Positions 40,962-49,789 of a stretch of 64,000 nt of DNA are shown here, in pieces. Origin of the DNA: Luteimonas sp. YGD11-2 (GTDB lineage: Bacteria > Pseudomonadota > Gammaproteobacteria > Xanthomonadales > Xanthomonadaceae); assembly GCF_004118975.1 (NCBI RefSeq), contig NZ_CP035376.1:1-64000 (forward strand). Direction: 5' to 3'. Numbering within the stretch: the stretch's first letter is position 1; each line of letters begins with the position of its first letter. The position numbers were made by a program, and so were the translations under genes. The notes beneath the pieces are model-generated. The model was not told the origin of the DNA, made no database searches, and saw only the letters and a program-made list of their open reading frames with translations.

Positions 40962-41872
40962 CGCTGCAGGCCCCCGTCGACGCGCACCCGGCGGGCCCGG
41001 TCAAGCGCGGCGCGCAGCACCGGAACAGTGAGCTTGTTGGGATCAAGCGCGATGTCCAGCGAACTACTCAGCGCCGCCGCCACCGTCTTGCGGATGGCGC
41101 GCCCGTCCAACCCCACCGCCGCATCGGCGCAATCGCCGATGCTCGCGGATCTCGCGAGCGCTGCTACCTCAGGGTAGGTTGCCGCCAGCCCCTGCAGGCA
41201 CTCGATGAGGATCTGCCGGCAGGCCGTGGGATCGGGGAGCGGCACCTCCAGTACCAGGTCGCAGCGCGAGGTGAAGGCGCTGTCGACCGCCTTCGGGAAA
41301 TTGCTGGTTGCCACGAACAGAAGGTCCGGGTGCTGCTGCGCGAGGGCGTCCAACTGGATCAGCACGGCGTCGGTGGCGCGGTGAGCATCGATCGGATTGG
41401 CATCCATGCTCATCTTTGAGCGGTCGGCGGCCAGCGTCTCGACTTCGTCCAGCAGGACGATCGTGGGACCCCGCAGCGCCGCCTCGGCGATACTCTTGGC
41501 GAAGAGGTCCGTGACGGCGCGTTGACTCTTGCCCAGCATGGCGCTGGTGAGCGAGTGTGGCTCGACTTCGAGGAGCCGGAAGGGCTGACCCTTGAAGGAC
41601 TCAGCGATCCGGTGCGCCAGACCGCGTGCTAGGGAGGTCTTGCCCGTCCCCGGGGGGCCAACCAACAAGATCACTCCGTGGAGCGGAAGCACGGTTCGGG
41701 CCACCTTGCGGCGCACGGTGAAATTCAGGACGGCCTGCCCGAGCAACTGCTGCTTGAGCGACTCCTCCAGAACGATCGAGTCCCAGAGCGCCCCTAGTTC
41801 CGGATCGGGTAGGGGGCGATCGACGTGGATGCCCTTGGCGGCATCCTGCGGTACGGCGGCGAGGTGGGTCAT
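40958..41872 (-). CDS. cap6: TRIP13-like AAA+ ATPase (Cap6), negative regulator of CBASS
   Basis: In type III CBASS this ATPase unfolds HORMA proteins and resets or silences signalling. The 304-residue protein has Walker A GPPGTGKT (about residues 72-79), Walker B TIVLLDEVETL (about 131-141), sensor-1-like VATSNFPKAVD and the arginine finger region SRCDLVLEVPLPD. The start at 41872 has AAGGA upstream; longer in-frame starts exist but overlap the upstream gene. The stop overlaps the HORMA-like gene. Confidence 0.88.
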   Translation of the reverse strand: MTHLAAVPQDAAKGIHVDRPLPDPELGALWDSIVLEESLKQQLLGQAVLNFTVRRKVARTVLPLHGVILLVGPPGTGKTSLARGLAHRIAESFKGQPFRLLEVEPHSLTSAMLGKSQRAVTDLFAKSIAEAALRGPTIVLLDEVETLAADRSKMSMDANPIDAHRATDAVLIQLDALAQQHPDLLFVATSNFPKAVDSAFTSRCDLVLEVPLPDPTACRQILIECLQGLAATYPEVAALARSASIGDCADAAVGLDGRAIRKTVAAALSSSLDIALDPNKLTVPVLRAALDRARRVRVDGGLQR

Positions 41873-41897
41873 GCGAAGTCCTTCGAGGTCGCGGGAT

Positions 41898-42236
41898 TCA
41901 CTCAACCCGGCGGGCGGCGACATTGCCACTGCAGCACAGGCACTTGTAGTAGGGGCCGTAGCGGCCGTCGATGCGGTCACCGAGCGGGCCGTTGCAGTTC
42001 GGGCACATCAGCCCCTCCCCGCGGTGCCACAGCCAGAACCGGTAAAGCGGCCCGAGCGCCATTCCGCTGGCCAGAAGGATGCCGCCAAGTAAAACCCACC
42101 GGGGGAAGGCCGTCAGCCCGGCCAGCAGGGGCGAGGCTCCGATGTCCTTCAGGACCCACGCCAGCACGAATGAGAGCGCCAGGACCACGCCCGGCGGTAC
42201 CAATACCCGAAAATACATCCAGTCCTGCCGATCCAT
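41898..42236 (-). CDS. Two-helix membrane protein with C-terminal zinc ribbon, first gene of the CBASS operon
   Basis: A 112-residue protein (MDRQDWMYFRVLVPPGVVLA at the start). Predicted membrane helices lie at about residues 11-30 and 45-65. A C-terminal zinc ribbon follows with CPNCNGPL and CLCCSG. It precedes cap6 by 25 bases on the same strand. I do not recognise it as a standard CBASS component. It could be a second effector (membrane proteins are common CBASS effectors), an anchor for the complex, or a regulator. Confidence 0.7.
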   Translation of the reverse strand: MDRQDWMYFRVLVPPGVVLALSFVLAWVLKDIGASPLLAGLTAFPRWVLLGGILLASGMALGPLYRFWLWHRGEGLMCPNCNGPLGDRIDGRYGPYYKCLCCSGNVAARRVE

Positions 42237-42309
42237 TACCCTTGCTCCTGTGGTCCAGGCGATCGGGACGCGGTCACCTGCGTCATCCGGTATAGGTCTG
42301 GCCGGTCTC

Positions 42310-42335
42310 GTAACTCGAGATTCGCCGGACCCGTC
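42310..42335 (+). promoter_or_regulatory. Candidate ECF-type promoter of the sigma-factor triad
   Basis: The -35-like GTAAC (42310-42314) and -10-like CGTC (42332-42335) are separated by 17 bases. The family consensus for ECF sigma factors is AAC, about 16-17 bases, then CGTC. It lies about 75 bases upstream of the sigma-like gene, so autoregulation is suggested. The similarity is short and could arise by chance. Confidence 0.4.
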
Positions 42336-42344
42336 AGGATCTAA

Positions 42345-42401
42345 GGCTCCACGGAAGGGCGGAATCCCATGCCGCGTCCGAAATGGGCATCGGGTGGAGC
42401 C
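42345..42401. repeat. Inverted repeat in the leader of the sigma-factor gene
   Basis: GGCTCCAC (42345-42352) and GTGGAGCC (42394-42401) are perfect complements around 41 bases that contain a second weaker stem. It lies just upstream of the sigma-like gene, so it may be an mRNA leader structure or an operator. Confidence 0.5.
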
Positions 42402-42408
42402 GTACCAT

Positions 42409-42972
42409 ATGAAGGAGGGAGGATTGGCGGATTCGGCAGACGTACGTGTGGCCAGCGGTGGCGTCGAACAGGGCGACGCCCTTGACGCGATCACTGAGCA
42501 GGATCTGCGCTACCTAGGCGCGGTCGCTGCACGTCTGTGCATGGGCGACACCATTTCGGCAGAAGACTTGATGAACGAGGCCCTCGCGCGGACCTTGGCC
42601 GGTGACCGGACCTGGCGCGACGACCTGCCGCTACGGACGCAGCTGATCAGCACGATGAAGAGCGTGCTGAGCGCTTGGCGCAAGGCCAGAGCCAGAAACC
42701 CGGAAGTGCAGTGGAATGACGCGATCGACGCACTGGACTTGGATGGCGACGAGGACATGGCAGCATGTGAGCCCTTCGAGGCGCGGCTGCAAGAGGAGCT
42801 CCAAGAGATTGACGCGTTGCTCGCCAACGATCCAGGGGCAAGAGATTTGATGTATGCCGCCATGGAAGGGTTTGCTAGAGCTGAATTGGAAGAAGTGACC
42901 GGATTGACCGCCAGCGAGATCATCGCCGCACGTGAGCGCATCAAGCGCCTACTGGCCAAACGGGAGAACTGA
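42409..42972 (+). CDS. ECF-like sigma factor divergent from the CBASS operon
   Basis: About 182-187 residues. The N-terminal half has a sigma-region-2 pattern (AARLCMGDTISAEDLMNEAL, then TLAGDRTWRDDLPLRTQLI) and the C terminus a sigma-region-4-like helix-turn-helix (FARAELEEVTGLTASEI, then IAARERIKRLLAK). The SD-like AAGGAGGGAGG lies inside the 5' end of the ATG frame and is well placed for an in-frame TTG at 42424, which may be the true start. It is followed by two coupled genes, including an ImmA-type peptidase. It could activate the divergent CBASS operon, its own genes or both. Confidence 0.7.
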   Translation: MKEGGLADSADVRVASGGVEQGDALDAITEQDLRYLGAVAARLCMGDTISAEDLMNEALARTLAGDRTWRDDLPLRTQLISTMKSVLSAWRKARARNPEVQWNDAIDALDLDGDEDMAACEPFEARLQEELQEIDALLANDPGARDLMYAAMEGFARAELEEVTGLTASEIIAARERIKRLLAKREN

Positions 42973-42973
42973 C

Positions 42974-43381
42974 ATGAGTGGCAGTGAACGCCCGTCGCAG
43001 CAGTACCAGCGTCTGCTGGACTACTTACATTCGGACATTGAAGACCTGCCGCTAGATGCGGAACCGGTTGCGATCGATAGGGGTGCCGTGCTCGCCGCAG
43101 CGAGAAAACGAGCCGGGAGAATTCGATTCTTGCGTGCTCGCGCAGAAATGGAAGCTGCTAGAACACGATCATCGCAGACAAAACTATCCGATCAGGTCAT
43201 TCGAAAGGCGCGCGAGATCTTGGATCAGATAGTTCAAGGTGACGCCGGATCCCTAAAGAAGTTCTCATTGGCATTCCGCAGCGGAAAAGCACTTCCAGAC
43301 GACGAGGTGCTGTCGATCCTTAGTGAGTTTCAAGCACTTGGACATGACTTGGATGCTATCGCACAGAGGTTACGCGATTGA
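42974..43381 (+). CDS. Small helical protein between the sigma factor and the ImmA peptidase
   Basis: A 135-residue soluble protein (MSGSERPSQQYQRLLDYLHS at the start). It is mostly helical (IRFLRARAEMEAARTRSSQT in the middle, QVIRKAREILDQIVQGD later) and ends ALGHDLDAIAQRLRD. It starts 1 base after the sigma-like gene and its stop overlaps the next gene. No anti-sigma or HTH signature is clear to me. Its position suits a sigma inhibitor or a substrate of the ImmA peptidase. Confidence 0.6.
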   Translation: MSGSERPSQQYQRLLDYLHSDIEDLPLDAEPVAIDRGAVLAAARKRAGRIRFLRARAEMEAARTRSSQTKLSDQVIRKAREILDQIVQGDAGSLKKFSLAFRSGKALPDDEVLSILSEFQALGHDLDAIAQRLRD

Positions 43382-44112
43382 CTACTCCGGATGCCCTGCT
43401 TCGATCGCTTGGGGTTGATTCGCCGGATGACATTGACCTGGAGACGATCGCTTGGAGCTGCGGATTGGCTGTTCGATATACATCGCTGAATGGCTGCGAT
43501 GCTCGTATCGTCGGTATGGGGGATCGGGGCGTTCTCACGGTCAACTCGAAGCAAGGGCTTGCGCGGCAGCGGTTCTCGATTGCCCATGAGTTGGGTCATT
43601 GGCAGCTTCACCGCGGCCGCCTGACGCTTTGTCGAGCCGAAGAAATCGAAGGCTCAGCATCCGAAGCCCGGGGTCTTGAAGTAGATGCCGATCGCTTTGC
43701 CGCCGCCCTGCTCATGCCCCGCTTCTTGTTCGAGCCCGCGGCCGCGGCGCTCGACCGTAAACCCCCATGGACGATGGTTGAGTCTCTTTCGAGCCTGTTC
43801 CAGACCAGCCTGCTGGCCACAGCATTGCGCGTAATCGCGTTGGACCTTTGGCCGGGATGGCTCGTATGCCATACGCGCACCGGCCGGCCCTTCGCTTTCA
43901 AGGCGCCCACTGCGGAGGACGTCGGACGACCGATGATCGCTGTGGATTATCGTTCCGGTGCCTTCGACATTCTGCACGCTGGCGCTTCGGTCGTGCGCTC
44001 GCGACAACTGCCGGGGGACGCCTGGTTCTCCGGCGCTCAGCGCCGTATCGCCACCGAACATAGCCGGGCATATTCGCCGGACCGCGCGCTTACATTCGTG
44101 CGTCTCGATTAG
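43378..44112 (+). CDS. ImmA/IrrE-family metallopeptidase
   Basis: A 244-residue zinc peptidase with the HELGH motif (His70, Glu71, His74) in QRFSIAHELGHWQLHRG and a following Asp-rich stretch EVDADRFAAALLMPRFLF, the third-ligand region of the ImmA family. The C-terminal 90 residues form a second, uncharacterised domain. ImmA-type peptidases cleave repressors; CapP of the CapH-CapP pair does this for some CBASS operons. Here the peptidase sits with a sigma-like gene and a small partner. TTG start overlapping the previous stop. Confidence 0.85.
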   Translation: MTTPDALLRSLGVDSPDDIDLETIAWSCGLAVRYTSLNGCDARIVGMGDRGVLTVNSKQGLARQRFSIAHELGHWQLHRGRLTLCRAEEIEGSASEARGLEVDADRFAAALLMPRFLFEPAAAALDRKPPWTMVESLSSLFQTSLLATALRVIALDLWPGWLVCHTRTGRPFAFKAPTAEDVGRPMIAVDYRSGAFDILHAGASVVRSRQLPGDAWFSGAQRRIATEHSRAYSPDRALTFVRLD

Positions 44113-44459
44113 AGCCGTGCAATGCGCTGCAAACCACTCTTGAAGAGCTATAGTACGCGTTCATTATCCTTGGGTCGTTGACGATCGGAATCCTCCACCC
44201 AACTCCTTTCCGCTCGTCGGCGATAGCAGGCATCGCTTTGCTTGGGGTAGAACGTGCCAACTGTTGATAACGCTTTAACGGCCGCTCTTGGCCGAAAGGG
44301 GGCGGGGCAAGTGATTAGGGCGCATTATCTAGGGTACGCGATCGCGTTCAGCGTACCCGCAACAAGTCACTCCATTTCGTGGTGTAGAGGGTCGGCAGGG
44401 ATTCGTGTAAAAACGGGCCGAATCCTGCCTAAGTTGATGTATCCAAACGAGTTGCGGGA
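44113..44459. other. Non-coding gap carrying the second umuC repeat
   Basis: A 347-base stretch between immA and arsJ. It holds the second copy of the 39-base repeat (44348-44386). Inverted arms GGGTACGC (44329-44336 region) and GCGTACCC (44350-44357) overlap its left end. A 12-base stem with one bulge (44394-44405 with 44419-44429) follows. A short open frame here is not convincing as a gene. Confidence 0.6.
44348..44386. repeat. Direct repeat copy 2 (umuC 3' end remnant), possible attR
   Basis: The same 39 bases as 33853-33891 with one mismatch. On the minus strand it reads as the last 13 codons of umuC, ending SDLLRVR and a stop, but no umuC coding sequence continues beyond it. It is therefore a remnant or attachment-site copy. 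The distance to copy 1 is about 10.5 kb. Confidence 0.75.
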
Positions 44460-45698
44460 CTAGACCATGTCGCGTGGTGGGACTACATCCTCACGGTCGT
44501 GCCGCGGCAATGTGACCGAGGCCAAGGCTGCGATCGCGACCAGCCCCGCCGACACCATCAAACAGGCGGCCAATCCAAAGCGCTGGAACACCCAGCCAGA
44601 CAGCACCGTGCCCAGCAACCGGCCCATCGCGTTGGCCATGTAGTAGAAGCCGACATCGAGCGAGACGCCGTCCTCGGCCGCATAGCTGACGATCAGGTAG
44701 CTGTGCAGCGAGGAGTTGATCGCGAACAGCACACCGAACACGGTCAGTCCCGCGATCAGAACCAGCTGCGGCGAATGGCCCTGCAGCAACAGCATCGCCA
44801 TCGCCGCAGGCACCAGCGCGAGTACGCTCGCCCAACCCAACGCGGAACGGCCATCGGGCACCTTGCCGCTTCGGCGGCCGGTGACGTACGGCGCGAGCGA
44901 TTGCACCACGCCATAACCGATCACCCAAGCCGCGAGAAAGCCGCCGACCTGCCAGTGGTCCCATCCCAGCGAGGTGGCCAGGAATACCGGCAGGGCCACC
45001 ACGAACCAGACGTCGCGGGCGCCGAACAGGAACATGCGGGCGGCCGACAGCTGGTTGATCGCGCGGCTCTTGGAAAAGATGTCTCGGAACTTCGGCTTGG
45101 CTTTCGCTTTCCCCAGGTCACGCTTCAGCAGCACCATGCTGAGCAGCCACACAACTGCCAAGCCGGCCGCCATGATCGCGATCGCCGGCGCGAAGCCGAC
45201 GGCGGTAAGCAGCGCACCGCCCAGGAAGAAGCCCACGCCCTTGAGCGCGTTCTTCGAGCCGGTCAGCGCAGCGACCCAGCGGTACAGTGCCCCTTGTTGA
45301 TCGTTGGGCACCAGCAGCTTGATGCTGCTCTTGGCGCTCATCTTGTTGAGGTCCTTGGCGATGCCCGATAGGGCCTGCGCGGCCATTACCCACGGCACCA
45401 GCAGCCATGCGGTCGGCACCAGCAGCATCGACAAGGCCACCACCTGCAGGGCCAGGCCGATGTTCATGGTGCGGTTGAGCCCCACGTGCGCACCGAGCCA
45501 GCCGCCAACGAGATTGGTGATCACCCCGAAGATCTCGTAGAACAGGAACAGCATCGCCACCTGCAGCGGACTGTAGCCAAGCTGGTGGAAATGCAGCACC
45601 ACCAGCATGCGCAAGGCGCCGTCGGTCAGGGTGAACGCCCAGTAGTTGCCGGTGATCAGCAGGTACTGGCGCACGTCCGGGGAGAGGCGCGCGAGCAT
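44460..45698 (-). CDS. arsJ: Arsenic-detoxification MFS exporter ArsJ
   Basis: Exports 1-arseno-3-phosphoglycerate, the unstable product that GAPDH makes from arsenate. The 412-residue, 12-helix major-facilitator protein carries the ArsJ signatures RQYLLITGNYWAFTLTDGAL, VVLHFHQLGYSPLQVAML and GLNRTMNIGLA. It follows the GAPDH gene at once; a GTG at 45704 overlapping that stop is an alternative start. The gene pair gapdh-arsJ is a known arsenate resistance pathway. Confidence 0.94.
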   Translation of the reverse strand: MLARLSPDVRQYLLITGNYWAFTLTDGALRMLVVLHFHQLGYSPLQVAMLFLFYEIFGVITNLVGGWLGAHVGLNRTMNIGLALQVVALSMLLVPTAWLLVPWVMAAQALSGIAKDLNKMSAKSSIKLLVPNDQQGALYRWVAALTGSKNALKGVGFFLGGALLTAVGFAPAIAIMAAGLAVVWLLSMVLLKRDLGKAKAKPKFRDIFSKSRAINQLSAARMFLFGARDVWFVVALPVFLATSLGWDHWQVGGFLAAWVIGYGVVQSLAPYVTGRRSGKVPDGRSALGWASVLALVPAAMAMLLLQGHSPQLVLIAGLTVFGVLFAINSSLHSYLIVSYAAEDGVSLDVGFYYMANAMGRLLGTVLSGWVFQRFGLAACLMVSAGLVAIAALASVTLPRHDREDVVPPRDMV

Positions 45699-45700
45699 GG

Positions 45701-46708
45701 TCACCGATCCGCGCTGCCGACCAGCCGCACCAGTTCGGCGGTACGGTTCACGTAGCCCCATTCGTTGTCGTACCAGGCGTAGATCTTGACCTGGGTGCCG
45801 TTGACAACGAGCGTGGACAGCGCGTCGATGATGCTGGAGCGCGGATCGGTCTGGTAGTCGATCGACACCAGTGGACGCGTCTCATAGCCGAGGATTCCGG
45901 ACAGCTCGCCGTCTGCGGCCGCTTTCAGCATCGCGTTCACTTCCTCGACGGTGGTCGGACGCTCGACCTCGAACACGCAGTCGGTCAGCGAGGCATTGGT
46001 GAGCGGCACGCGCACGGCGTGGCCGTCGAGCCGTCCCTTCAGCTCGGGAAAGATCTCCGCGATCGCAGTGGCCGAGCCGGTGGAGGTTGGGATCAAGCTT
46101 GCCCCGGCCGAGCGCGCCCGGCGCAGGTCTTTATGCGGTGCGTCGATGATCGTCTGGGTGTTGGTCAGGCTGTGGATCGTGGTCAGGCTGCCGTGGCGGA
46201 TCCCAAGCCCCTCATGAATCACCTTGACCACCGGTGCCAGGCAATTGGTCGTGCACGACGCCGCTGAGACGATGCGGTGCTTGGTCGGATCGAACCGGTC
46301 CTGGTTGACGCCCATGACGATGTCGAGCGTGCCGGCGGACTTGATCGGCGCGGTCACCACCACGCGCTTCACGCCCTGATCCAGATACGGCTGCAGCACG
46401 TCCGGCTTGCGGAACTTGCCCGAGGCTTCGATCACCACGTCGCAGCCGGACCAGTCGGTGGCGGCCAGTTCCTTGTTGTGCGTCAACGGAATGCGTCGGC
46501 CCTCGATCACGAGCGCATCGCCGTCGGCTACAATCGTTCGGTCCCAGCGGCCGTGCACCGAGTCAAACGTCAGCAGGTGCGCGAGGGTGGCCGGCTCGCC
46601 TGCCGGGTCATTGATCTGGACGAACTCGATATCCGGCTCCTTCCACGCGGCGCGCAGGGTGAGACGGCCCATGCGGCCAAAGCCGTTGATGCCAACGCGA
46701 ATGGTCAT
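45701..46708 (-). CDS. Glyceraldehyde-3-phosphate dehydrogenase of the ArsJ pathway
   Basis: Makes 1-arseno-3-phosphoglycerate from glyceraldehyde 3-phosphate and arsenate, for export by ArsJ. The 335-residue protein starts [16 protein letters not shown], has the catalytic Cys in [12 protein letters not shown], the His in [13 protein letters not shown] and the C-terminal [10 protein letters not shown]. It is a type I GAPDH in an ars operon, so a dedicated resistance role is more likely than glycolysis. Its ATG overlaps the arsC stop. Confidence 0.94.
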   Translation of the reverse strand: MTIRVGINGFGRMGRLTLRAAWKEPDIEFVQINDPAGEPATLAHLLTFDSVHGRWDRTIVADGDALVIEGRRIPLTHNKELAATDWSGCDVVIEASGKFRKPDVLQPYLDQGVKRVVVTAPIKSAGTLDIVMGVNQDRFDPTKHRIVSAASCTTNCLAPVVKVIHEGLGIRHGSLTTIHSLTNTQTIIDAPHKDLRRARSAGASLIPTSTGSATAIAEIFPELKGRLDGHAVRVPLTNASLTDCVFEVERPTTVEEVNAMLKAAADGELSGILGYETRPLVSIDYQTDPRSSIIDALSTLVVNGTQVKIYAWYDNEWGYVNRTAELVRLVGSADR

Positions 46709-47196
46709 GGGCTCACTTCCTTGCCGGGATGCGACTCGATGGAAAGACGATCCCATGCCTCGGGGCGCAATGAGAGCAACAGCGCAATCCGGTGTTGCAG
46801 CATCTGAAGCGCCATGCTGAAGGCTTTCTGGCTCTGCTCAGGAGTTCCCTCAACGGCGGCGGGATCCGGAATGCTCCAGTGGGCGGTGACCGGATGACCG
46901 GGCCAGTTGGGACAGGTCTCGCCCGCGGCGCGGTCGCAGACGGTGATGATCAGATCCATCACCGGCGCGTCCGACACGGTGAATTCGTCCCAGCTCTTGC
47001 CGCGCAGTTCGGATGTCGCCAAGCCTGCAGCAGTCAGAGCTCGAACAGCACCGGGATGCACACGTCCGTCGGGGTGGTTTCCCGCGCTAAAGGCACGGAT
47101 TCGCTCGCCGCCCAAGCGGTTGGCCAGTGTCTCGGCCATGAGGCTGCGGGCGGAGTTTCGGGTGCACACGAACAACACGTTGTAACGGTCTTTCAT
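46705..47196 (-). CDS. arsC: Arsenate reductase, thioredoxin-coupled (LMW phosphatase type)
   Basis: Reduces arsenate to arsenite. The 163-residue protein has the P-loop CTRNSARS (CX5R) near residue 11, the catalytic Asp region SIPDPAA and the family segment [15 protein letters not shown]. It overlaps the GAPDH gene. A second, unrelated arsenate reductase is at 49790. Confidence 0.93.
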   Translation of the reverse strand: MKDRYNVLFVCTRNSARSLMAETLANRLGGERIRAFSAGNHPDGRVHPGAVRALTAAGLATSELRGKSWDEFTVSDAPVMDLIITVCDRAAGETCPNWPGHPVTAHWSIPDPAAVEGTPEQSQKAFSMALQMLQHRIALLLSLRPEAWDRLSIESHPGKEVSP

Positions 47197-47266
47197 GTGG
47201 TCACCTCAGGTCAGGAACGAGCAAACGATCTGTCGCAAGGCTGGGTCATCGCAGCGGCCGGCGCCA

Positions 47267-48553
47267 TCACGCAAGACTCAGCCGTATCACGAGGGCCGCC
47301 AGCGTCGCGAGTAGCACCGGCAGCGTCAGGACGACACCGACCCTGAAGTAATAGCCCCAGGTGATCCTGATGTCCTTGCGTGCCAGCACGTGCAGCCACA
47401 GCAGCGTGGCCAGGCTGCCGATCGGCGTGAACTTCGGACCCAGGTCGCTGCCGATGACGTTCGCGTAGATCATCGCCTCGCGCACCGCCCCGTCCGCCTG
47501 GCTTGCGTCGATCGACAGCGCACCGACCAGCACCGTGGGCATGTTGTTCATGACCGACGACAGGAAGGCCGTCAGCAGGCCGGTCCCGAAGGTCGCCGCC
47601 CACAGGCCATGGCCGGCGAACCAGTCCAGGAGGCCGGCCAGGTGGTCGGTCAGCCCTTCGTTGCGCAGGCCATAGACCACCAGGTACATGCCGAGCGAGA
47701 ACACCACGATCTGCCAAGGCGCCTCGCGCACGACCTTGCGGGTCGAGATCACGTGCCCGTGCGCGGCCACCCCAAGGAGCACCAGCGCGCCGGCGCCCGC
47801 CACGGCGCTGATGGGCACGCCGAGCCTTTCCAGCACGAAGAAGCCCACCAGCAGGAGGCCCAGCACCGCCCAGCCCGCGTTGAAGGTGGTGCGGTCGACG
47901 ATCGCCGAACGCGGATCCTTCAGCCCGGTCACGTCGTAGTTCACGGGAATGTCTCGGCGGAAAAACCACAGCAGGACGGCAAGCGTCGCGGCCACGGAGA
48001 CCAGGTTGACCGGGAACATGACCGAGGCGTATTCGGCGAAACCGATGTCGAAGTAGTCCGCCGAGACGATGTTGACCAGGTTGGACACGACCAGGGGCAG
48101 GCTTGCCGTATCCGCGATGAATCCGGCCGCCATCACGAACGCCAGCGTCGCCGCCGGCGTGAACCTGAGCGCCAGCAGCATGGCGATCACGATCGGCGTC
48201 AGGATCAGCGCGGCGCCATCGTTGGCGAACAGCGCCGCGACGGCCGCCCCGAGCAGCACGAGGTAGACAAACAGCCTGCGCCCGTTGCCCTTGCCGCAGC
48301 GCGCCACGTGCAGTGCCGCCCACTCGAAGAACCCGGCTTCATCCAGCACCAGGCTGATGATGATCACCGCGACAAAGGTGAAGGTGGCGTTCCAGACGAA
48401 GCCCCAGACCGTGGGAATCTGCCCCAGCTCCACGACGCCGGTCAGCAATGCCAATGCGGCACCCAGCATCGCGCTCCAGCCGACCCCGAGGCCTTTCGGC
48501 TGCCAGATGACCAGAACGATGGTGGCGATGAAAATGAGCAGCGCAAGCAGCAT
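47267..48553 (-). CDS. arsB: Arsenite efflux transporter ArsB
   Basis: Membrane arsenite exporter of the ArsB/NhaD superfamily. The 428-residue protein has 11-12 predicted helices and the family segments [18 protein letters not shown] and [17 protein letters not shown] (both conserved in ArsB). It starts 3 bases after the arsR stop on the same strand, so arsR-arsB-arsC-gapdh-arsJ are one operon. Confidence 0.94.
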   Translation of the reverse strand: MLLALLIFIATIVLVIWQPKGLGVGWSAMLGAALALLTGVVELGQIPTVWGFVWNATFTFVAVIIISLVLDEAGFFEWAALHVARCGKGNGRRLFVYLVLLGAAVAALFANDGAALILTPIVIAMLLALRFTPAATLAFVMAAGFIADTASLPLVVSNLVNIVSADYFDIGFAEYASVMFPVNLVSVAATLAVLLWFFRRDIPVNYDVTGLKDPRSAIVDRTTFNAGWAVLGLLLVGFFVLERLGVPISAVAGAGALVLLGVAAHGHVISTRKVVREAPWQIVVFSLGMYLVVYGLRNEGLTDHLAGLLDWFAGHGLWAATFGTGLLTAFLSSVMNNMPTVLVGALSIDASQADGAVREAMIYANVIGSDLGPKFTPIGSLATLLWLHVLARKDIRITWGYYFRVGVVLTLPVLLATLAALVIRLSLA

Positions 48554-48556
48554 GGT

Positions 48557-48907
48557 TCAGGCCTTGCTCGCTTTCCAGGTACCCGCGGCGGACGGGCGGG
48601 AGGCAGGGAGACAGCGACTCTGGTCACCACCGCAGCAGTTGCGGGTCAAGAATTCGATCAGGCCGTTCATGGCGTCGAAGTCGGCGCGGTAGCAGATGTA
48701 ACGGCCGCGGGGCTCGCCTTGGATCAGGCCGGCGGCGGCGAGTTCCTTGAGGTGGAACGACAAGGTCGCGCCGGGCAGCGATAGCGCTTCGGCGATCTCG
48801 CCGGGCATGCGCCCCTCTGGACCGGCCTCGACCAGCAGGCGAAAGACGGACAGCCGCGTGGGTTGCCCCAAGGCGGCCAAGGCGGTGGTTGCGTTCTTGA
48901 GTTCCAT
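48557..48907 (-). CDS. arsR: ArsR-family arsenite-responsive repressor
   Basis: Represses the ars genes until arsenite binds. The 116-residue winged-helix protein starts MELKNATTALAALGQPTRLS and has the recognition region LSLPGATLSFHLKELAAAGL. Its cysteines are in a C-terminal CCGGDQSRC stretch, unlike E. coli ArsR, where they lie in the DNA-binding helix, so the metal site is of another type. Only 17-41 bases separate it from the divergent arsH start. Confidence 0.92.
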   Translation of the reverse strand: MELKNATTALAALGQPTRLSVFRLLVEAGPEGRMPGEIAEALSLPGATLSFHLKELAAAGLIQGEPRGRYICYRADFDAMNGLIEFLTRNCCGGDQSRCLPASRPSAAGTWKASKA

Positions 48908-48924
48908 GTTTCTAGAATACTGGA

Positions 48925-49779
48925 ATGAAACCGAACGAAGCAACGGCAATGACAACATCCGATCTCGCCAACCTGGCTCCAGCGGCCGTGGACATTCCTG
49001 CCCACGACAAGCTCGGCGCGGACGGGGCCACGCACCCGCCGCGGATCCTGATCCTGTACGGCTCGCTGCGCCCACAGTCCTACAGCCGCAAGCTCGCGCT
49101 GGAAGCCGAGCGTCTGCTGCGCCACTTCGGCGCGGAAACCCGGGTGTTCGATCCGCACGACCTGCCGATGCTGGACAGCGTGGACGCGGACCACCCCAAG
49201 GTGCAGCAGCTACGCGCGTGGTCGCAGTGGTCCGAGGGCCAGGTTTGGGTCAGCCCGGAGCGACACGGCACCCTGACGGCCGTGTTCAAAAACCAGATCG
49301 ACTGGCTGCCGCTGGAGCAGGCAGGGATGCGTCCCACCCAGGGCCGGACCCTGGCGGTGATGCAGGTGTGCGGCGGCTCGCAGTCGTTCAACGTGGTCAA
49401 TGCGTTGCGCCAACTCGGCCGCTGGATGCGCATGGTCACCATCCCCAACCAGTCCTCCGTGCCGAAGGCCTGGCAGGAGTTCGACGACGGCGGCCGGATG
49501 AAACCCTCGCCGTACTACGACCGCGTGGTCGACGTGATGGAGGAGCTGGTCAAGTTCACCCTGCTGGTGCGCGACCGCAGCGACTATCTGACCAGCCGCT
49601 ACAGCGAACGCAAGGGCGACCTGGCCGCAGCCACGCTGGCCGAGGCCTCCGGGGCGGTCACCGCCCCTTCGGTTACGGTGATCGCGCCGGCAGAAGCCTC
49701 GCCGGCGAGCACATCGAGTACCGACGTCGCACGGCCTGTCCGCGCCGCCTGCTGCGGGACAACTTCCACCTGCAGCTGA
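48925..49779 (+). CDS. arsH: NADPH-dependent FMN reductase ArsH
   Basis: Oxidises trivalent methylated or aromatic arsenicals. The 284-residue flavoprotein has [34 protein letters not shown] and [16 protein letters not shown], typical of ArsH. The C-terminal tail has a Cys pair ([12 protein letters not shown]). It is transcribed divergently from arsR. The ATG at 48949 is an alternative start that leaves more room for a promoter. Confidence 0.93.
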   Translation: MKPNEATAMTTSDLANLAPAAVDIPAHDKLGADGATHPPRILILYGSLRPQSYSRKLALEAERLLRHFGAETRVFDPHDLPMLDSVDADHPKVQQLRAWSQWSEGQVWVSPERHGTLTAVFKNQIDWLPLEQAGMRPTQGRTLAVMQVCGGSQSFNVVNALRQLGRWMRMVTIPNQSSVPKAWQEFDDGGRMKPSPYYDRVVDVMEELVKFTLLVRDRSDYLTSRYSERKGDLAAATLAEASGAVTAPSVTVIAPAEASPASTSSTDVARPVRAACCGTTSTCS

Positions 49780-49789
49780 GGAGCAGGAC

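Noticed and set aside
44348..44386. A second umuC gene
   Set aside because: Only the last 13 codons are present; nothing umuC-like lies beyond, so it is a repeat or remnant.
44254..44463. A 69-codon open frame after immA
   Set aside because: It crosses the umuC repeat and the inverted arms, has no ribosome-binding site and no family-like sequence.
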